DNA from: Branchiostoma floridae
Taxonomy: Eukaryota; Chordata; Leptocardii; Amphioxiformes; Branchiostomatidae
Direction: 5' to 3'
Length of the DNA: 64,000 nucleotides
NCBI RefSeq assembly: GCF_000003815.2
Contig: NC_049986.1
Coordinates: 442,858 to 506,857 of the forward strand
Shown here: positions 22,395 through 34,222 of the stretch, in pieces
Position numbering within the stretch: the stretch's first letter is position 1
Layout of the letters: every line of letters starts with the position of its first letter
The notes under the pieces: model-generated
Told to the model about the DNA's origin: nothing
The model's database searches: none
What the model saw: the letters and a program-made list of their open reading frames with translations, nothing else
Program-made: the position numbers and the translations under genes

Positions 22395-23687
22395 GATTAT
22401 CCTGTCGAAGTTCCACAATCATATGAGCAAGTTCCGTAACATCTATTATCATAATACCGGCACGTTTACGACGATTTCTCTAGCCATACTGATTTGACAA
22501 ATTGTCAACGCATCATTTTCTCCAGTTACATGTTGCTATTATAGCTTACACTTGCCACTTCTTCTGTGTAACTTTTCTGCCACTCTTGTCCTGCTAAAAG
22601 CGTAATATTGTAATTGTAACACGCCGCGGAATTACACGGCGAACAGGCGAGTGGTTGGGAGGGGGTAAAAAATACCGCCAGGAAGAAACAATGCACAATT
22701 AACTGTCGCTTGTTCCTTTATACATTCTCTGATGTTCCTGTCATGTCGGCTTACGTTCAATTCTGCCCATTCAGCCGTAGATCCGGGCGATAATGCAACG
22801 GTTCTTCACACTATTACACGAGTGGTAGGTCACCAACAGAAATTCAAGATTGCTGTTGAATTATGTTCGTCTTGTGTCGTGAGCATGTGTAATTATGATC
22901 TACAAATCTGGCAATGAATGTGACAGTGTGTTCGTCCCACGACGAACTGCCTGTCCCGAAAAAGATACTGAAAACTTTTGTTTTGGCCTTGTTGTCTTCG
23001 AATGCATTGTTATCGATGCTTTGTGAATGATATATTGGACACATAGATGTCTGAAGTGTGCAGATGTCTGAAGTGAGCATACCTCAGAAATAACTATTGT
23101 TGCATGTGTAGATCTCTTTAAATTCCATTATTTTTGATCAGCCGGTATAACTCTTACTGCCGGTATTATGCCAATGTATGTTAGATAATACAGCGAACAA
23201 AACGCAATGATACTGGGGAACGGAAGGTAAACAATTTTGACAGAATTCCAAGTGGCGTGTCAGAAAACGAGTCGTATTTCAAGAAAGGATGACTTTGATA
23301 CAAGTAGCAGGTTTGGGGACCAAAAACAGAACACAAAACTGACCCCAAAAAATCCATGCCTTGTGCATATGGTTATTGGCATACATTTTTCGTTTAAATC
23401 TTTCAGCAAACAGCCCGACCGGGAATCGGGTAGGAAATTACCGTTGGCGGCATAACCCATATAAATATATAACCATGCAGATGTTTGGGTTGAGGATTGT
23501 ATTATTTCAATATTTTCTGACTGCAGGGTCTCGGCTCTCCTTGAAAGATAAAAGCCAACACTGCTGCAAGTTTACGAAGATAACTAATTAATTTCAAGGC
23601 TATTTTAATCATGTAGAGAATATCATTACATCAAACAATGCCTTTTGGACAGAAGCTGCAATAATTTTCATATTCCTATTCCTGCAG
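22395..23687 (+). other. Remainder of the ZNF-B intron
   Basis: No open frame with a domain. The intron ends in TTCCTGCAG (AG at 23686-23687). Confidence 0.5.
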
Positions 23688-23706
23688 TGTCAGAGACCTA
23701 CTCAAC

Positions 23707-24642
23707 ATGGCGACCCCGGCTGTATCTCATCTGAAACAAGAGGAGCCACTTCCGAGTACACACAAGTGTGACGAGCGCGGTAAGGAGTTTAGTCAACTTA
23801 TTTACTTCAAGAGACACGTGCGTACTCACACGGATGAAAAACCTTTTAGTTGCGGGAATTGCGGGAAACAGTTTAGTATGCCGAGTCATCTGAAGATACA
23901 CATGCGGACTCATACCGGCGAGAAGCCCTATAGGTGCGATGAATGCAGCAAACAGTTCAGTCAGCTGTGTAGTCTGAAGAGGCACATGCGGACTCATACC
24001 GGTGAGAAGCCTTTTAGGTGCGATGAATGTTGCAAACAGTTTAGCTTGCTGGGTTCCCTGGAGAAGCACATGCGGACTCACACCGGTGAGAAACCTTACA
24101 GATGTGCGGAGTGCGGCAGACAGTTCAGTCAGCTTGGTGACATGAAGAGACATATAAAGACTCACACCGGTGAGAAGTCCTATAAGTGCGAAGAATGTAG
24201 CAAACGGTTTACTGAGCTGAGTCAACTGAAAAGGCATATGCGGACTCACACTGGTGAGAAACCTTACAAATGTGAGGAGTGCGATAGGCAGTTCAGTCAC
24301 CTGGGTAATCTGAAGAGTCATATGCAGATTCACACAAGTGAGAAGCCCTATAGGTGCGATGAATGCAACAAACAGTTCCGTGTCGTCGGTTATCTGAAGA
24401 GTCATATGCGGACTCACACTGGTGAGAAACCATACAAATGTGAGGAGTGCAGCAAACAGTTTAGTCAGCTGTGTAATCTGAAGTTACATTTGCGAACTCA
24501 CACAGGTGAGAAGCCATACAAAAGTGAGAAGTGCAGCAAGCAGTTCAGTGTGCTGAGTAATCTAAAGACACATTTGCGAACTCACACCGGCGAAAAGCCA
24601 TACAGATGTGAGAAGTGCAGCATGGTGTGCTGGGTTCTATGA
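23707..24642 (+). CDS. C2H2 zinc-finger protein, truncated array (ZNF-B)
   Basis: A 311-aa frame with leader MATPAVSHLKQEEPLPST, then ten 28-residue fingers and a broken eleventh. ATG context AACATGGCG lies 19 bases after the acceptor, exactly as in ZNF-C. Fingers 2-9 keep all four zinc ligands. Finger 1 has lost its second cysteine (CDERGKEF) and finger 10 its first (YKSEKC). In finger 11 a deletion of about ten bases after CSK shifts the frame, and the protein stops at ...CSMVCWVL. Remnants of further fingers continue in other frames to about 24921. It may be a shortened functional protein or an early pseudogene. The function, if any, is nuclear DNA binding. Confidence 0.8.
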   Translation: MATPAVSHLKQEEPLPSTHKCDERGKEFSQLIYFKRHVRTHTDEKPFSCGNCGKQFSMPSHLKIHMRTHTGEKPYRCDECSKQFSQLCSLKRHMRTHTGEKPFRCDECCKQFSLLGSLEKHMRTHTGEKPYRCAECGRQFSQLGDMKRHIKTHTGEKSYKCEECSKRFTELSQLKRHMRTHTGEKPYKCEECDRQFSHLGNLKSHMQIHTSEKPYRCDECNKQFRVVGYLKSHMRTHTGEKPYKCEECSKQFSQLCNLKLHLRTHTGEKPYKSEKCSKQFSVLSNLKTHLRTHTGEKPYRCEKCSMVCWVL

Positions 24643-24921
24643 AGAGGCACATGTGGACTCACACCAGTGAGAAGCCCTATAGTTGCAAAGAATACAGTAA
24701 ACAGTTCGTGTGCTCGACTCTCTGAAGGATCACATGCGAACACATACTGGGGAAAACCTTACAGGTGTGAGAAGTGTAGCAGACAGTTCAGGTGTTTGGG
24801 TCATCTGAAGAGCCATATGCGGACTCACACAGGTGAGACCATACAGTACTCAGGAGCTTGCGTCAGTCAAACTGTCTCCGGAGCCACATGCGAACCCACA
24901 GCAATGAAAGTTCATAGCTAA
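24643..24921 (+). pseudogene. Decayed terminal fingers of ZNF-B
   Basis: After the frameshift, finger sequence is still readable in shifted frames: an HM.THTSEKPYSCKEY remnant (cysteine lost), a second small deletion near 24705, then a clean [23 protein letters not shown] finger (read in pieces) and a final SHMRTHS-type end. At least three ancestral fingers are thus cut off from the open frame. Confidence 0.8.
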
Positions 24922-25169
24922 CGTTTCCGATGTGAAAGTTACAGGCAAGTTCTGCATCAGGGGTAATAGGAAGAGACAAGCAGCGAAGAGGAAGCCACAA
25001 ACCAACGTTCGCGCATGTGTATGTTTTAGCCACTGATGCAAGTTCGATGCTTCGTTGTATAATTTAAAGACTGGACTGACATTTACTATACTATTGATAT
25101 ACTGCTGACATTTGGAGACGTTTACGTATATTCATAATCTGTTGGCATCACAGATTCCCTTAACCAATG

Positions 25170-26245
25170 TAACGGGAGGTGCCCCAAGACGGTACGCTTT
25201 TTCTTGCGCTCAAACTCATGGCGCTCCATCGCTAGTTGCCTGAGAGTGGTCAAATTTTGATGACTGGATCTTTTACACGTAGATTTGAACAACATACTTG
25301 AATAAGAAATGCATTCATGTGGTTCATGAATCTTTCGCGCTGCGTGTTACAAGCGGCAAACACTGTGAGACAATTTCGTGTATGTAACCTTCCAATTTTG
25401 TGCTACGCTGGACAGTGTGCCTAACTTGGTACGCTTTTTTACATTTTGCTCTCTTCAGAAGTAAGTGGTAAATTTAAGTACACAGAAAAAAAAATTAATA
25501 GTATGATATTTTAGTTTTCTTTGGACAGTAAAATCGTGACTGTATGTACTTCTTGTCTCACATGAGGAAGGCTATACCTAGAACAATCCAGCTGATGTTT
25601 TTACGGGCAATGGGCTGAATGCACTGATTGTGAATGCCCGACTAAAAAAAAAACATTGCGAAAAAAGGACACCGCCAACATCAACAAAACTGTCTGATTA
25701 TATGAAAATATCATCTACATCTCTCTATCAAGTCTTATTTTCCTAGACAGCACGAATCATTTGTTACAGTCAAATAAATCTTTGGAGCGTTCTCTAGTCT
25801 GTCACCTTCACGGCCACACTCCCTTGGGAGTACAATGGTGGCAATGTTTATGTCGCTTCCTTTTGGTTGCTTTTCTACTCATCAAACATTTGAAGACCCA
25901 TATTCATAGTGTTTTATGGAGCTTTATTTATGTGTATCATGGCAGTTGTGTGACTGCTTGGAAGCGTTGGTATAGTTAGCGACACGAGCCGCCAATACGC
26001 AGAGGCCGGTGACCGCAGTGATTCAGCACTGTCAACATTACTGTTAGAATTCTGTTTTAAAAAAAAACATGAAGTAAATATGTTAAAGTATACTAGGAAT
26101 GCAAATTTTGTGCATGGACTTGGTTTATTTACCTTTGTAATCAGCATAGTCAGTGGCAACAAACACGGTGTACTTATGGATAATAAGATCAGCAAAAAAT
26201 CCGTACCGTCTTACGACGGGACCCATCTTAGGGCGGCCCCCGTTA
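25170..26245. mobile_element. 1.1-kb inverted-repeat element in the ZNF-B 3' region
   Basis: The left end reads TA then ACGGGAGGTGCCCCAAGACG. The right end, read on the other strand, is TA then ACGGGGGCCGCCCTAAGATG, and both continue to a shared AAGACGGTACG. TA on both sides fits a TA target duplication. There is no transposase frame. The motif GACAGTGTGCCTAACTTGGTACG at 25411-25433, near the left end, partly repeats the end sequence. Confidence 0.65.
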
Positions 26246-26249
26246 AATA

Positions 26250-26745
26250 CTAGAAAGTTAAATTTGCTGTTTAGGGTTTGTGTTCAGGAATATGGTAGTT
26301 TTTAACATGTGGAAAATTTCTACCAAATCAACCATTGAAAAACCATAAAAAAATTTGTGTATTCAAATTTGATTACATATTTTTGATTGCTAGAATAGTA
26401 GATAGCAATGTTATTGTAGTTAGTTGGTTAAAATAATGTATGCGTCTCTCTGGATTTTAGATATTTGAGTAGCTGTGCATGTACATGGTATGGGCTGGAA
26501 CTGTTCCGGTTCCTTTTGGATGTAACGTGCGCTTGTCTGTCATAGACTGTTACAATTGACCATCTTGTAAGATATTGACGTTGAAACCGTTAAAAAAGTT
26601 CGTTTTTTTGTACTGCAATGTTAGATTCCATTGTACTCCATTCTCTCCCTCTATGTTTTATATATATATCTTACAAGTAGACATAAAAAGGCTGTTGAGA
26701 CCGTTAATCAGTATGTAAACACGACATCTTCTGTCTGATCGGCCT
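26250..26745 (+). repeat. ZNF-family 3' region, copy 1
   Basis: Homologous over its length to 26990-27450 (direct) and to 39840-40260 (inverted). Shared landmarks are AAATCAACCATT, GTCATAGACT, and GGCTGTTGAGACCGTTA followed by CAGTATGTAAACAC. Confidence 0.75.
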
Positions 26746-26754
26746 TCTAACAAC

Positions 26755-26960
26755 TGGCCATGAAACAGTTTAGTCATCATAGTAAACTGAAGAGGCGTAT
26801 AAGGAACCACACTGCCTTACAGATGTGAGGAATGGTGGTTTTATGCCCTGGGTAATCTAAATAGGCATATGCAGACTCACGCCATTGAGAAAACTTACAA
26901 GTGTGATGAGTGCAGACAGTGTAGCGGGCAGGTTATCTAAAGAGCCATTACGGCATTCCG
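26755..26960 (+). pseudogene. Zinc-finger gene fragment (3' fingers)
   Basis: Recognisable but broken C2H2 coding sequence: KQFSHHSKLKRRIRNH, YRCEEW..., GNLNRHMQTHAIEKTYKCDEC, in shifting frames. It sits between two copies of the family's 3' region, so it is the tail of a duplicated zinc-finger unit that lost its 5' part. Confidence 0.75.
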
Positions 26961-26989
26961 ATGTCTGGGCTGTTTACAGATTTTTATCT

Positions 26990-27620
26990 AATTGATTCCA
27001 TATCTTCTTAACCGACGCGGAGACTAGAGCTTCAGTGTACTCTTTGTGTTCAAATGTAGGGAAAGTGGTGGTTTTGCCGATGGAAAGATCAGGCCAAATC
27101 AACCATTAAAAACATTGTCAATCTTGTGTATTTTTATGTTGTCTTGAATGCTAGAATGCTAGATAATTGTAGTTGGTTGGGTAGAATAATGTAGGAAGTT
27201 CTAGATTTTACTTAGATATTTGACTGTGAATAACATAGTTAAATGGTATGGACTAGAAATTCATTTTTTAAAGTACAAAACGTGTACGCTTGCCTGTCAT
27301 AGACTTACAATAATCTTCTTTGTCGTCCAAGTTTGTTGGTACTGTAATGTAGGATTGCACTGACCCCCTCTAACGTTATATATATGTAGTTAACACGTGT
27401 ACATCTCTAGAGGCTGTTGAGACCGTTAGTCAGTATGTAAACACAACATGTTTTGTCGACCTACTATCAACTGGAATTCCTCAAGAGATATTTTTGGTTT
27501 GTAAGTATGCCGCACCTTCAAATTGAAATAATCTTTGTTGGTGTTAGAATTTAGTTGCAATCGAAAATGTGACATAATATTGATCAACGGAATATCTGAC
27601 ATATCTTCAATAAAATGCAA
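26990..27620 (+). repeat. ZNF-family 3' region, copy 2, with AATAAA at 27609-27614
   Basis: Homologous to copy 1 and, over 27400-27620, to the reverse complement of 39655-39890. It ends in TCTTCAATAAAATGCAAC, and the inverted locus ends in TCTTCAATAAAAGGCAAC, so the polyadenylation signal is conserved. This is probably the shared 3' UTR of the zinc-finger unit. Confidence 0.75.
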
Positions 27621-27794
27621 CTTGCCTCACGTATGGTTGGGTTGGAATGTTTCTCCCTGGTTGACAGAAAAAATATTTACGTTTTCCTTGAAGGGGCTGC
27701 GGTGTGTGGAAACAAGGCAACTCTTGCCTGCACACCTCCTGCGGGACCTTCCCGTCCTAATCTCATCAAATGGGCTGACCAATCACTAGACGAA

Positions 27795-28400
27795 CGGACC
27801 TAATATGTAGACGTATGCTGACGGATTACAATTTGCAACACCTGACGGATGCTGACGTATGTTGACAAATGCTGACGGATCCCCAAAACCATTACGGATC
27901 CCAAAAAATGACGGATCCCACTTACATCCGCAACGCATTCGTAGGTATCCGTACCTACGGTGGATTCAAACACGGAACCCGTATATTTACGTACTTCGGG
28001 ACGGATGCTAACACTGCATCCGTATGGATACTCCCTAAATTACGGACCCCATACACATACGTAACGCATTCGTTGGTATTTATAAAGTCACTAACGGATT
28101 TAAACATTGCATTCGTATGAATACTTTACTTTTAACGTAAACGAAAGCATACGTGGTCAGGATTATTGTTTATCAGCAAAAACTGTTCAGATGCAGACGT
28201 ATACGAATTCGCAACATTCTGACGGATGCTAACGGATCCCCAAGATTACCAAAAGTCACGGATCACATACACATCCGTAACGCATTTGTCGGAATCCGTG
28301 AATCGCTGTGAATGCAAACACGGAATTCGTGTGCTTACGTAATTGGCGGATGCTAACACAGCATCCGAAGGATACTTACTTTTATGTATGCGTGGCTAGC
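27795..28400. repeat. Region dense in ACGGAT(G/C) and its complement
   Basis: Many copies of ACGGATGCTAAC, ACGGATCCC and GCATCCGT on both strands. Two larger blocks (about 27850-28140 and 28200-28390) share the same order of motifs. The pattern is like subterminal repeats of a DNA transposon, but no clean ends were found. Confidence 0.5.
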
Positions 28401-28576
28401 ACTCTTGTTTTTGAGCATATATTTTATTTTTTAGATTGGTCATATATTTCCCCCTTTTTGTACCTCGGATACCACAGTTTGTAACGTCAATACAAGTGAG
28501 ACAATCTACGTTACGCTAGATACCAGGATACTCGGATTCGTAAGGATGCGAAATGGTTTTTTTCTGCATTCGTGGC

Positions 28577-28657
28577 AAGATTACCAACAATGCACTGCTC
28601 CAGTGGATTGCTCCAGTGGAGGGGATTCCATTGGAGCAGTGCATTGTTGGTAATCTT
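28577..28657. repeat. 81-bp hairpin with 31-bp stem
   Basis: Bases 28577-28607 pair with 28627-28657 with one mismatch. The 19-base loop repeats part of the stem (TGCTCCAGTGGA). It could be a fold-back element or a transcribed hairpin. No target duplication was seen. Confidence 0.85.
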
Positions 28658-28740
28658 GGGATATCTTAAATATGCGACTCTGTATTTTTTGCATCCGTAC
28701 ATTGCGGCGGTGTATTGTGGGTAATCCTATCGTTGTCCCT

Positions 28741-29040
28741 CTGACCAATCAGACTGCACATCAGTCAGTTTAAAAATAAAGCGGAGATAGTCAGCGTTGT
28801 CCGTGAGGACCGCAATCTTTTTGTACCTCAAACTTTGAGTTTTGAAACGTTGAACTCGGGATGTGGATTTGTACACACGAGTGTGAACTTCTGTAGTAGG
28901 GTGATATTGAGGCGGTGACCAAACTCAAGTGGCAGTCGACGGACGGGACGGCGATCGAGGGACTGAAACAGCCAGCCCTGTTTTGTAGCTCGGCGTCCTG
29001 GAGCTATTTTACATCACTGTCCTGCGGGTCTCACGACGAG
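28741..29040 (+). promoter_or_regulatory. Candidate promoter and non-coding exon
   Basis: CCAAT box (GACCAATCAG, about 28742), an A/T-rich TTTAAAAATAAAG about 20 bases on, then about 250 bases of balanced composition ending in a strong donor GACGAG|GTATGT at 29041. A possible partner acceptor (CTTTTTCAG) is at about 29659, followed by AAGGCGGGTCGACATTC. No coding exon was found, so the gene is unknown. Weak evidence. Confidence 0.3.
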
Positions 29041-30810
29041 GTATGTTTTATACAATGATTGTTTCCAAGCAATACCCGCTTTGAATTTGTCTTTGTGACT
29101 ACATTCCTTGTTGGCTAGTAGTTAGTAGCGCTTTTGGTATACTTGGGCTGAACAGAAACTTATCAGAAAACGACATAACGGAGCCTTACAAAACACAAGT
29201 CACAAGCATGATACTTGCTGAGTAACTGTTGACTTATTTTGGAAAAATTTGAATCATCATCAAAACAGTACTTGTATACACATATGTTTGTCTCAAGCCT
29301 GGTATTTATTCGCATAGGAACATTCTGTTCCAACGGTGTTTACGTGTTTGTTTATATATGCGACGTCTCGTACACAATGCAAAGTCCGGCCGGGGAAGCA
29401 GATCACACCTTGTCACTAATTATGCAACGCTAGACTATTTCTGCCGCGCCCTCCCGGAGGACTTTTTTGTTATGATAATGCGGAATGTAACGGTGATAAT
29501 GGCGATACCACAATCAGATGCATTTGTTCCTGTTGTATAACAAGCCAATCACCATTTCTTTTCATATACATCCTAATTACTTTGACAGACGCATCCATCA
29601 AACATGGATGCTTTAGCTATCTCAAAATTTCATGGGATTATTCTTTCTCTTTTTCAGAAGGCGGGTCGACATTCTCTGGCCGTGTCAACAGCTGGGAGAA
29701 CACTGGACTACAGGAAGATAAGTAAACACCGAATATTTTTAAAGAAATATAGTATTTTAGTGTAAAACGCAGTTTTTAGACATTTCGCATAAACTATGAT
29801 AATAAGCACTTATTACCCATGCTAATAAAAGTGTAAATGTTTCTAATTGATTTAAAAAACAATACATGGACAGAATGTGCAGAAGGAACCTGCAAGAAAG
29901 ATATTTGCGGGGAAAAAAGACAAGAGTTATTGTATGTATGTACTTAGGTGACAAAGTATGGTGCATAATTGAGTAATAAATTCGTTACTTTTCACAAATA
30001 ATGTATATTTTCTTGTCAAATAACATGATTATGCTATCAGTATTATTATAGCATCAAAATTATTGATAAGAAATTGCTGACACAAAAACATTGTTAAAGT
30101 AAGTGGAGTATGGTAGATGTTTAGAACAAAATGTGGTTTCTTCCTATTTTCTGCATAAATTATGATAATGAGCAAAAATTACTGCCACCAAAACTTGTCA
30201 AAATATTTTTCATAGATTGGGGAAACATTAAATACATAGAAATGACAAAATAAGCCAGCAGAAATATGTCTATCAGCAAAACAAAATGGGGTCAAAAATG
30301 ACCCCATACGGTCAGATTCGTCGTAAAAATGTATCGGTCGGATGAGGGTTAAGTCGAACAGGGCGGGCGGCTCCTTATTTTCCCACTATGTCGACCATGA
30401 AAGTATGCTTTTAATAAAGCCCACCGAACGTTGCACCTCCTATCTGAATGTACGCTAAAACTAGAGGATGGTTAGAGCGACTTAAATTGCGGAAAGAAAA
30501 GGAGAAAGCAGCTTACGGAAGGCCAGCACCGATCCCTGATATGCTGCTACTATGTAGATAATCAGGCGATTTGCTTGGCTCCAGCAACGTGGGTCATCGT
30601 CATCAGGCCAGCTTGTGCGGAGATTCCATGCTTACCCGTAAAATACTTAGGGGGTGGGTGGGTGGGGGGGCTAAAAATTTGACTGCACTTCTTTCCCGTG
30701 CTCCCCCCATCTACTAATATCCTATTCAGCAGAAAAGGTGAAGAATTGCTCCGAAACTTGATATCATGTGTTGCGCTCTGTTGTTCAGATATAACACAGA
30801 AAAGACACCT
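29041..30810. other. AT-rich stretch with a diverged tandem repeat; no gene
   Basis: Blocks with (G/T)CATAAA(C/T)TATGATAAT(A/G)AGCA occur at about 29770-29950 and 30130-30250 and look like diverged copies of about 150 bp. No frame carries a domain. Confidence 0.45.
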
Positions 30811-30813
30811 ACA

Positions 30814-31085
30814 CTTGAACAGAACTTTATTGGCCGACAATTGTACATGATATGGCAACTATTATTACACAAAGTACCAAATGACTGACACTCGGTTTTA
30901 TTCCGACTGCTGTACCACATGAGAAAGAGCCATACACTCTTTGTGTCTGGCGGTAGGCTGTTCCAGACATTGGGCCCACGGTAGGCTATTGATCTTCTGA
31001 AGGTCTCTCGCTTAGGCTTTGGGACAACCAGTTGACTACTTGCTTTGGTTGTTCGTGTACTCTGGTCCCTGCAGTACACAAACAT
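30814..31085 (-). mobile_element. 3' end of a truncated non-LTR retrotransposon
   Basis: On the minus strand the frame from 31085 reads ...SSQLVVPKPKRETFRRS, then IAYRGPNVWNSLPPD, the typical C-terminal end of LINE-encoded reverse transcriptases. It is followed by a 3' UTR ending GGCCAATAAAGTTCTGTTC (to 30814). The 5' part is missing, as in ordinary truncated insertions. Confidence 0.75.
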
Positions 31086-31253
31086 CTAGCGCATGTAGGG
31101 TGGTAGTTGCATATAACTTCGGAGCTTTGGATAATCCACACAGATCGGAGATATCCCTCTGGTGAAAAGCGGCTACACTAGAAACCTACATTGCCTCTGA
31201 CCGTGGACTGTAGCTAGACTAGTCTACTCTTGCTAGGCTGTGTCCCTCCCGCC

Positions 31254-31361
31254 CGGCTCATGATTCACTTGTGAATAGAGGGGGAGTTATATCACATGTC
31301 ATGAACTCACGCGAGTGGAGATCTCGCGAGAGTTCATTCCATTGTGATATCATTGGGAATC
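31254..31361 (+). mobile_element. 108-bp MITE, copy 1 (identical to 35821-35928)
   Basis: The segment contains inverted blocks (TATATCACATG...GAACTC against GAGTTCAT...TGTGATATCA) and a central GAGATCTCGCGAGA. All 108 bases recur at 35821-35928 in the same orientation. I saw no mismatch. Confidence 0.8.
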
Positions 31362-32620
31362 ATAATATATTCCCACTCACGTTACCTCAGTGGAGAGTTA
31401 AGGACTGGGGTGAGAAGACCTCGGCACCCGCTTCTCCCGAGTGCCATTATTCCCTAATTTAAGTTCCTACATTTTCCTTCACTGTTAATCCTCTCCCAAT
31501 CCTTATTCTTCTCCATTTCCTTTTCCCAATCCTTATTATCTTCATTCCCCCAATCCCCCACCTCTGTGCCTTTCCGTACAAAACCCTCTACGTATGCATT
31601 AAGCCACCTTGACAACACAGCAGCATCCCCTATGGTCTGCTGCGCATGCTTGTTGTTACCAACAGGGTGGGTGTAAGACTATCACAGTCACAGTCATCAG
31701 TCTTTAGGTGTTCCTCAGGAATGCAGATTGATCCCTGGTTCTCAGCTAAGTTCCTTGGGCGCCTAAGGCCCGGCTCGAGTGGGACCTGTCCAATCCGAAC
31801 TCAGTGGAATGGTCGACGACCAGTCCGATTAGATAGAGAACCCTTAGAGATTACCTGAGACCAACCTCTCCCAGGTTCAACTCATCTTGCGTCGTGTTGG
31901 AAATCAACATTGATTTCTCTGCGTATACAAGAACAATATTCCAGCTGCAGNNNNNNNNNNNNNNNNNNNNNNNNNNNNNNNNNNNNNNNNNNNNNNNNNN
32001 NNNNNNNNNNNNNNNNNNNNNNNNNNNNNNNNNNNNNNNNNNNNNNNNNNCACAGTTCTATGTATTTCAGTCTGGACAGGCCCCACTCGCTTCCCGGACC
32101 ACCAGGCCGAAGCCAGTATGGGTGGCAACAGCTTAAGGGAGCTGAACACGGTCCACGAGTGAGAACTAGGCCAGCTAAAGGTAGCCAATAAACAGGAACA
32201 CAGAAAATCCAATGGTAGGAAGGAATGTGACACGAGAAACTCTTCATGATCTTTGTCTTTATTCAAAACTTGCATAACAAGAAACGCAAACACCGGTTCA
32301 GTCAACGGTAAAATCACCATCCAACATTACCGTGCAGACGCTGCGGACCTTATAGAAAATTGCATGTCGTCCAAGGTCACAATCTAATTGTGACAAACGA
32401 AGTTCCATTGTTCCCATTGTGTCCTCCATTCCTTTGACCTTTACTTCTGACCTGTCCAACAAGGTAGGTCTTCACTGTAGTACCGTACGGTCTTGTTACC
32501 GACCATGGATTTGTTCACCAACCATGCAACAAACCAAACAAAATCTGAGGTTGTCCATATAATGTCCAACAACCTGTCGTCATATCAAATGAAAACACCG
32601 ACTCAAATCAAACAAAGTTG
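31362..32620. other. No gene; contains a gap
   Basis: CT-rich sequence, then AT-balanced DNA interrupted by 100 N. No domain-bearing frame. Frames crossing the N run are meaningless. Confidence 0.5.
31951..32050. other. Assembly gap, 100 N
   Basis: Exactly 100 unknown bases, the usual placeholder for a gap of unknown length. Confidence 0.99.
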
Positions 32621-32622
32621 CG

Positions 32623-34222
32623 ATTACCGTCCACCGGCGCCCGTTGTCTTACAGCGAAAATCCACTATACCGTCTGACGCACCCCGCTGTCCAACAACGA
32701 ATTCTCTACACGATTGTGCAACAATCTCACCACACCGCCCACCGGTGCCGTTGTTCAACAGCGAGTACAATATACAACCATGTACTGCACTCCACCGTCC
32801 GACGGTGCCGCTGTCCAACAGCAAATACAACATACAGTCATATACTGCACCACCCCCTCCAACGGTGCCACTGTCCAACCGCAAATACCACATACAACCA
32901 AGTACTGTACCACACCGTCCAACGGTGCCGCTGTCCGACAGCGAATACAACATACAACCATGTACTTGTACTATACCGTCCAACGGTGCCGCTGTCCAAC
33001 GGCGAATACAACATACAAACCATGTACTGTACTACACCGTCCGACGGTGCCGCTGTCCAACAGCGAATACAACATACAAACCATGTACTGTACTACACCG
33101 TCCGACGGTGTCCGCTGTCCAACAGCGAATACAACATACAACCATGTATGTACTGTACCACACCGTCCTACAGTGCTGCTGTCCGACAGCGAATACCATA
33201 TACGACCATGTACTGTACCACACCGTCCAACGGTGCCGCTTGCCAACAGGAAATACAACATACAGTCATATACTGTACCACACCGTCCGGCGGCCACGCT
33301 GTCCGACAGCAAATGTAATATACAACAAAGTACTGTACCACACCGTTCAACGGTGCCCGCTGTCTGACAGCAAATACAATACGCAACAATTACTGTACCA
33401 CACCGTCCGACGGTGCCACTGTCCAACAGCAAATACAACATATACGATGTATGTACTGTACCACACCGTCCGACGGTGCCCGCTGTCCGACAGCAAATGC
33501 AATATGCAACAATTACTGTACCAAACCGTCCGACGGTGCCACTGTCCAACAGCAAATACAATATACACGATGTATGTACTGTACCACACCGTCCCAACGG
33601 TGCCCGCTGTCCGACAGCAAAAACAATATGCAACAATTACTGTACCAAACCGTCCGACGGTGCCGCTGTCCGACAGCAAATACAATATACACAAATTATT
33701 GTACCACACCGTCCGACGGTGCCGCTGTCCAACAGCAAATACAACATACACGATGTATGTACTGTACCACACCGTCCAACGGTGCCCGCTGTCCGACAGC
33801 AAAAACAATATGCAACAATTACTGTACCAAACCGTCCGACGGTGCCGCTGTCCAACAGCAAATACAACATACACAATGTATGTACTGTACCACACCGTCC
33901 AACGGTGCCCGCTGTCCGACAGCAAAAACAATATGCAACAATTACTGTACCAAACCGTCCGACGGTGCCGCTGTCCAACAGCAAATACAATATACACAAA
34001 TTACTGTACCACACCGTCCGACGGTGCCGCTGTCCGACAGCCAATACAATATACAACAATTGCTGTACCAAACCGTTCGACGGTGCCGCTGTCCGACAGC
34101 AAAAACAATATACACAAATTACTGTACCACACCGTCCGACGGTGCTGCTGTCCGACAGCGAATACAATATACAACAATTACTGTATTACATCGTTCGACG
34201 GTGCCGTTGTCCGACAGCGAAT
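32623..34222. repeat. Minisatellite, about 26 units of 57-66 bp
   Basis: The consensus core is ACCGTCC(G/A)ACGGTGCCGC then TGTCC(G/A)ACAGC, followed by an A/T-rich spacer (AAATACAAtATACA...TACTGTACC). Spacer variants alternate in the second half, giving a higher-order pattern. All three plus frames and several minus frames stay open for hundreds of codons, because the unit lacks stops and is not a multiple of three. The 580-codon frame is therefore not taken as a gene. Confidence 0.93.

Noticed and set aside
23698-24417. A 239-codon minus-strand frame
   Set aside because: It mirrors the zinc-finger coding repeats of ZNF-B; the plus strand explains it. The same applies to 6975-7349.
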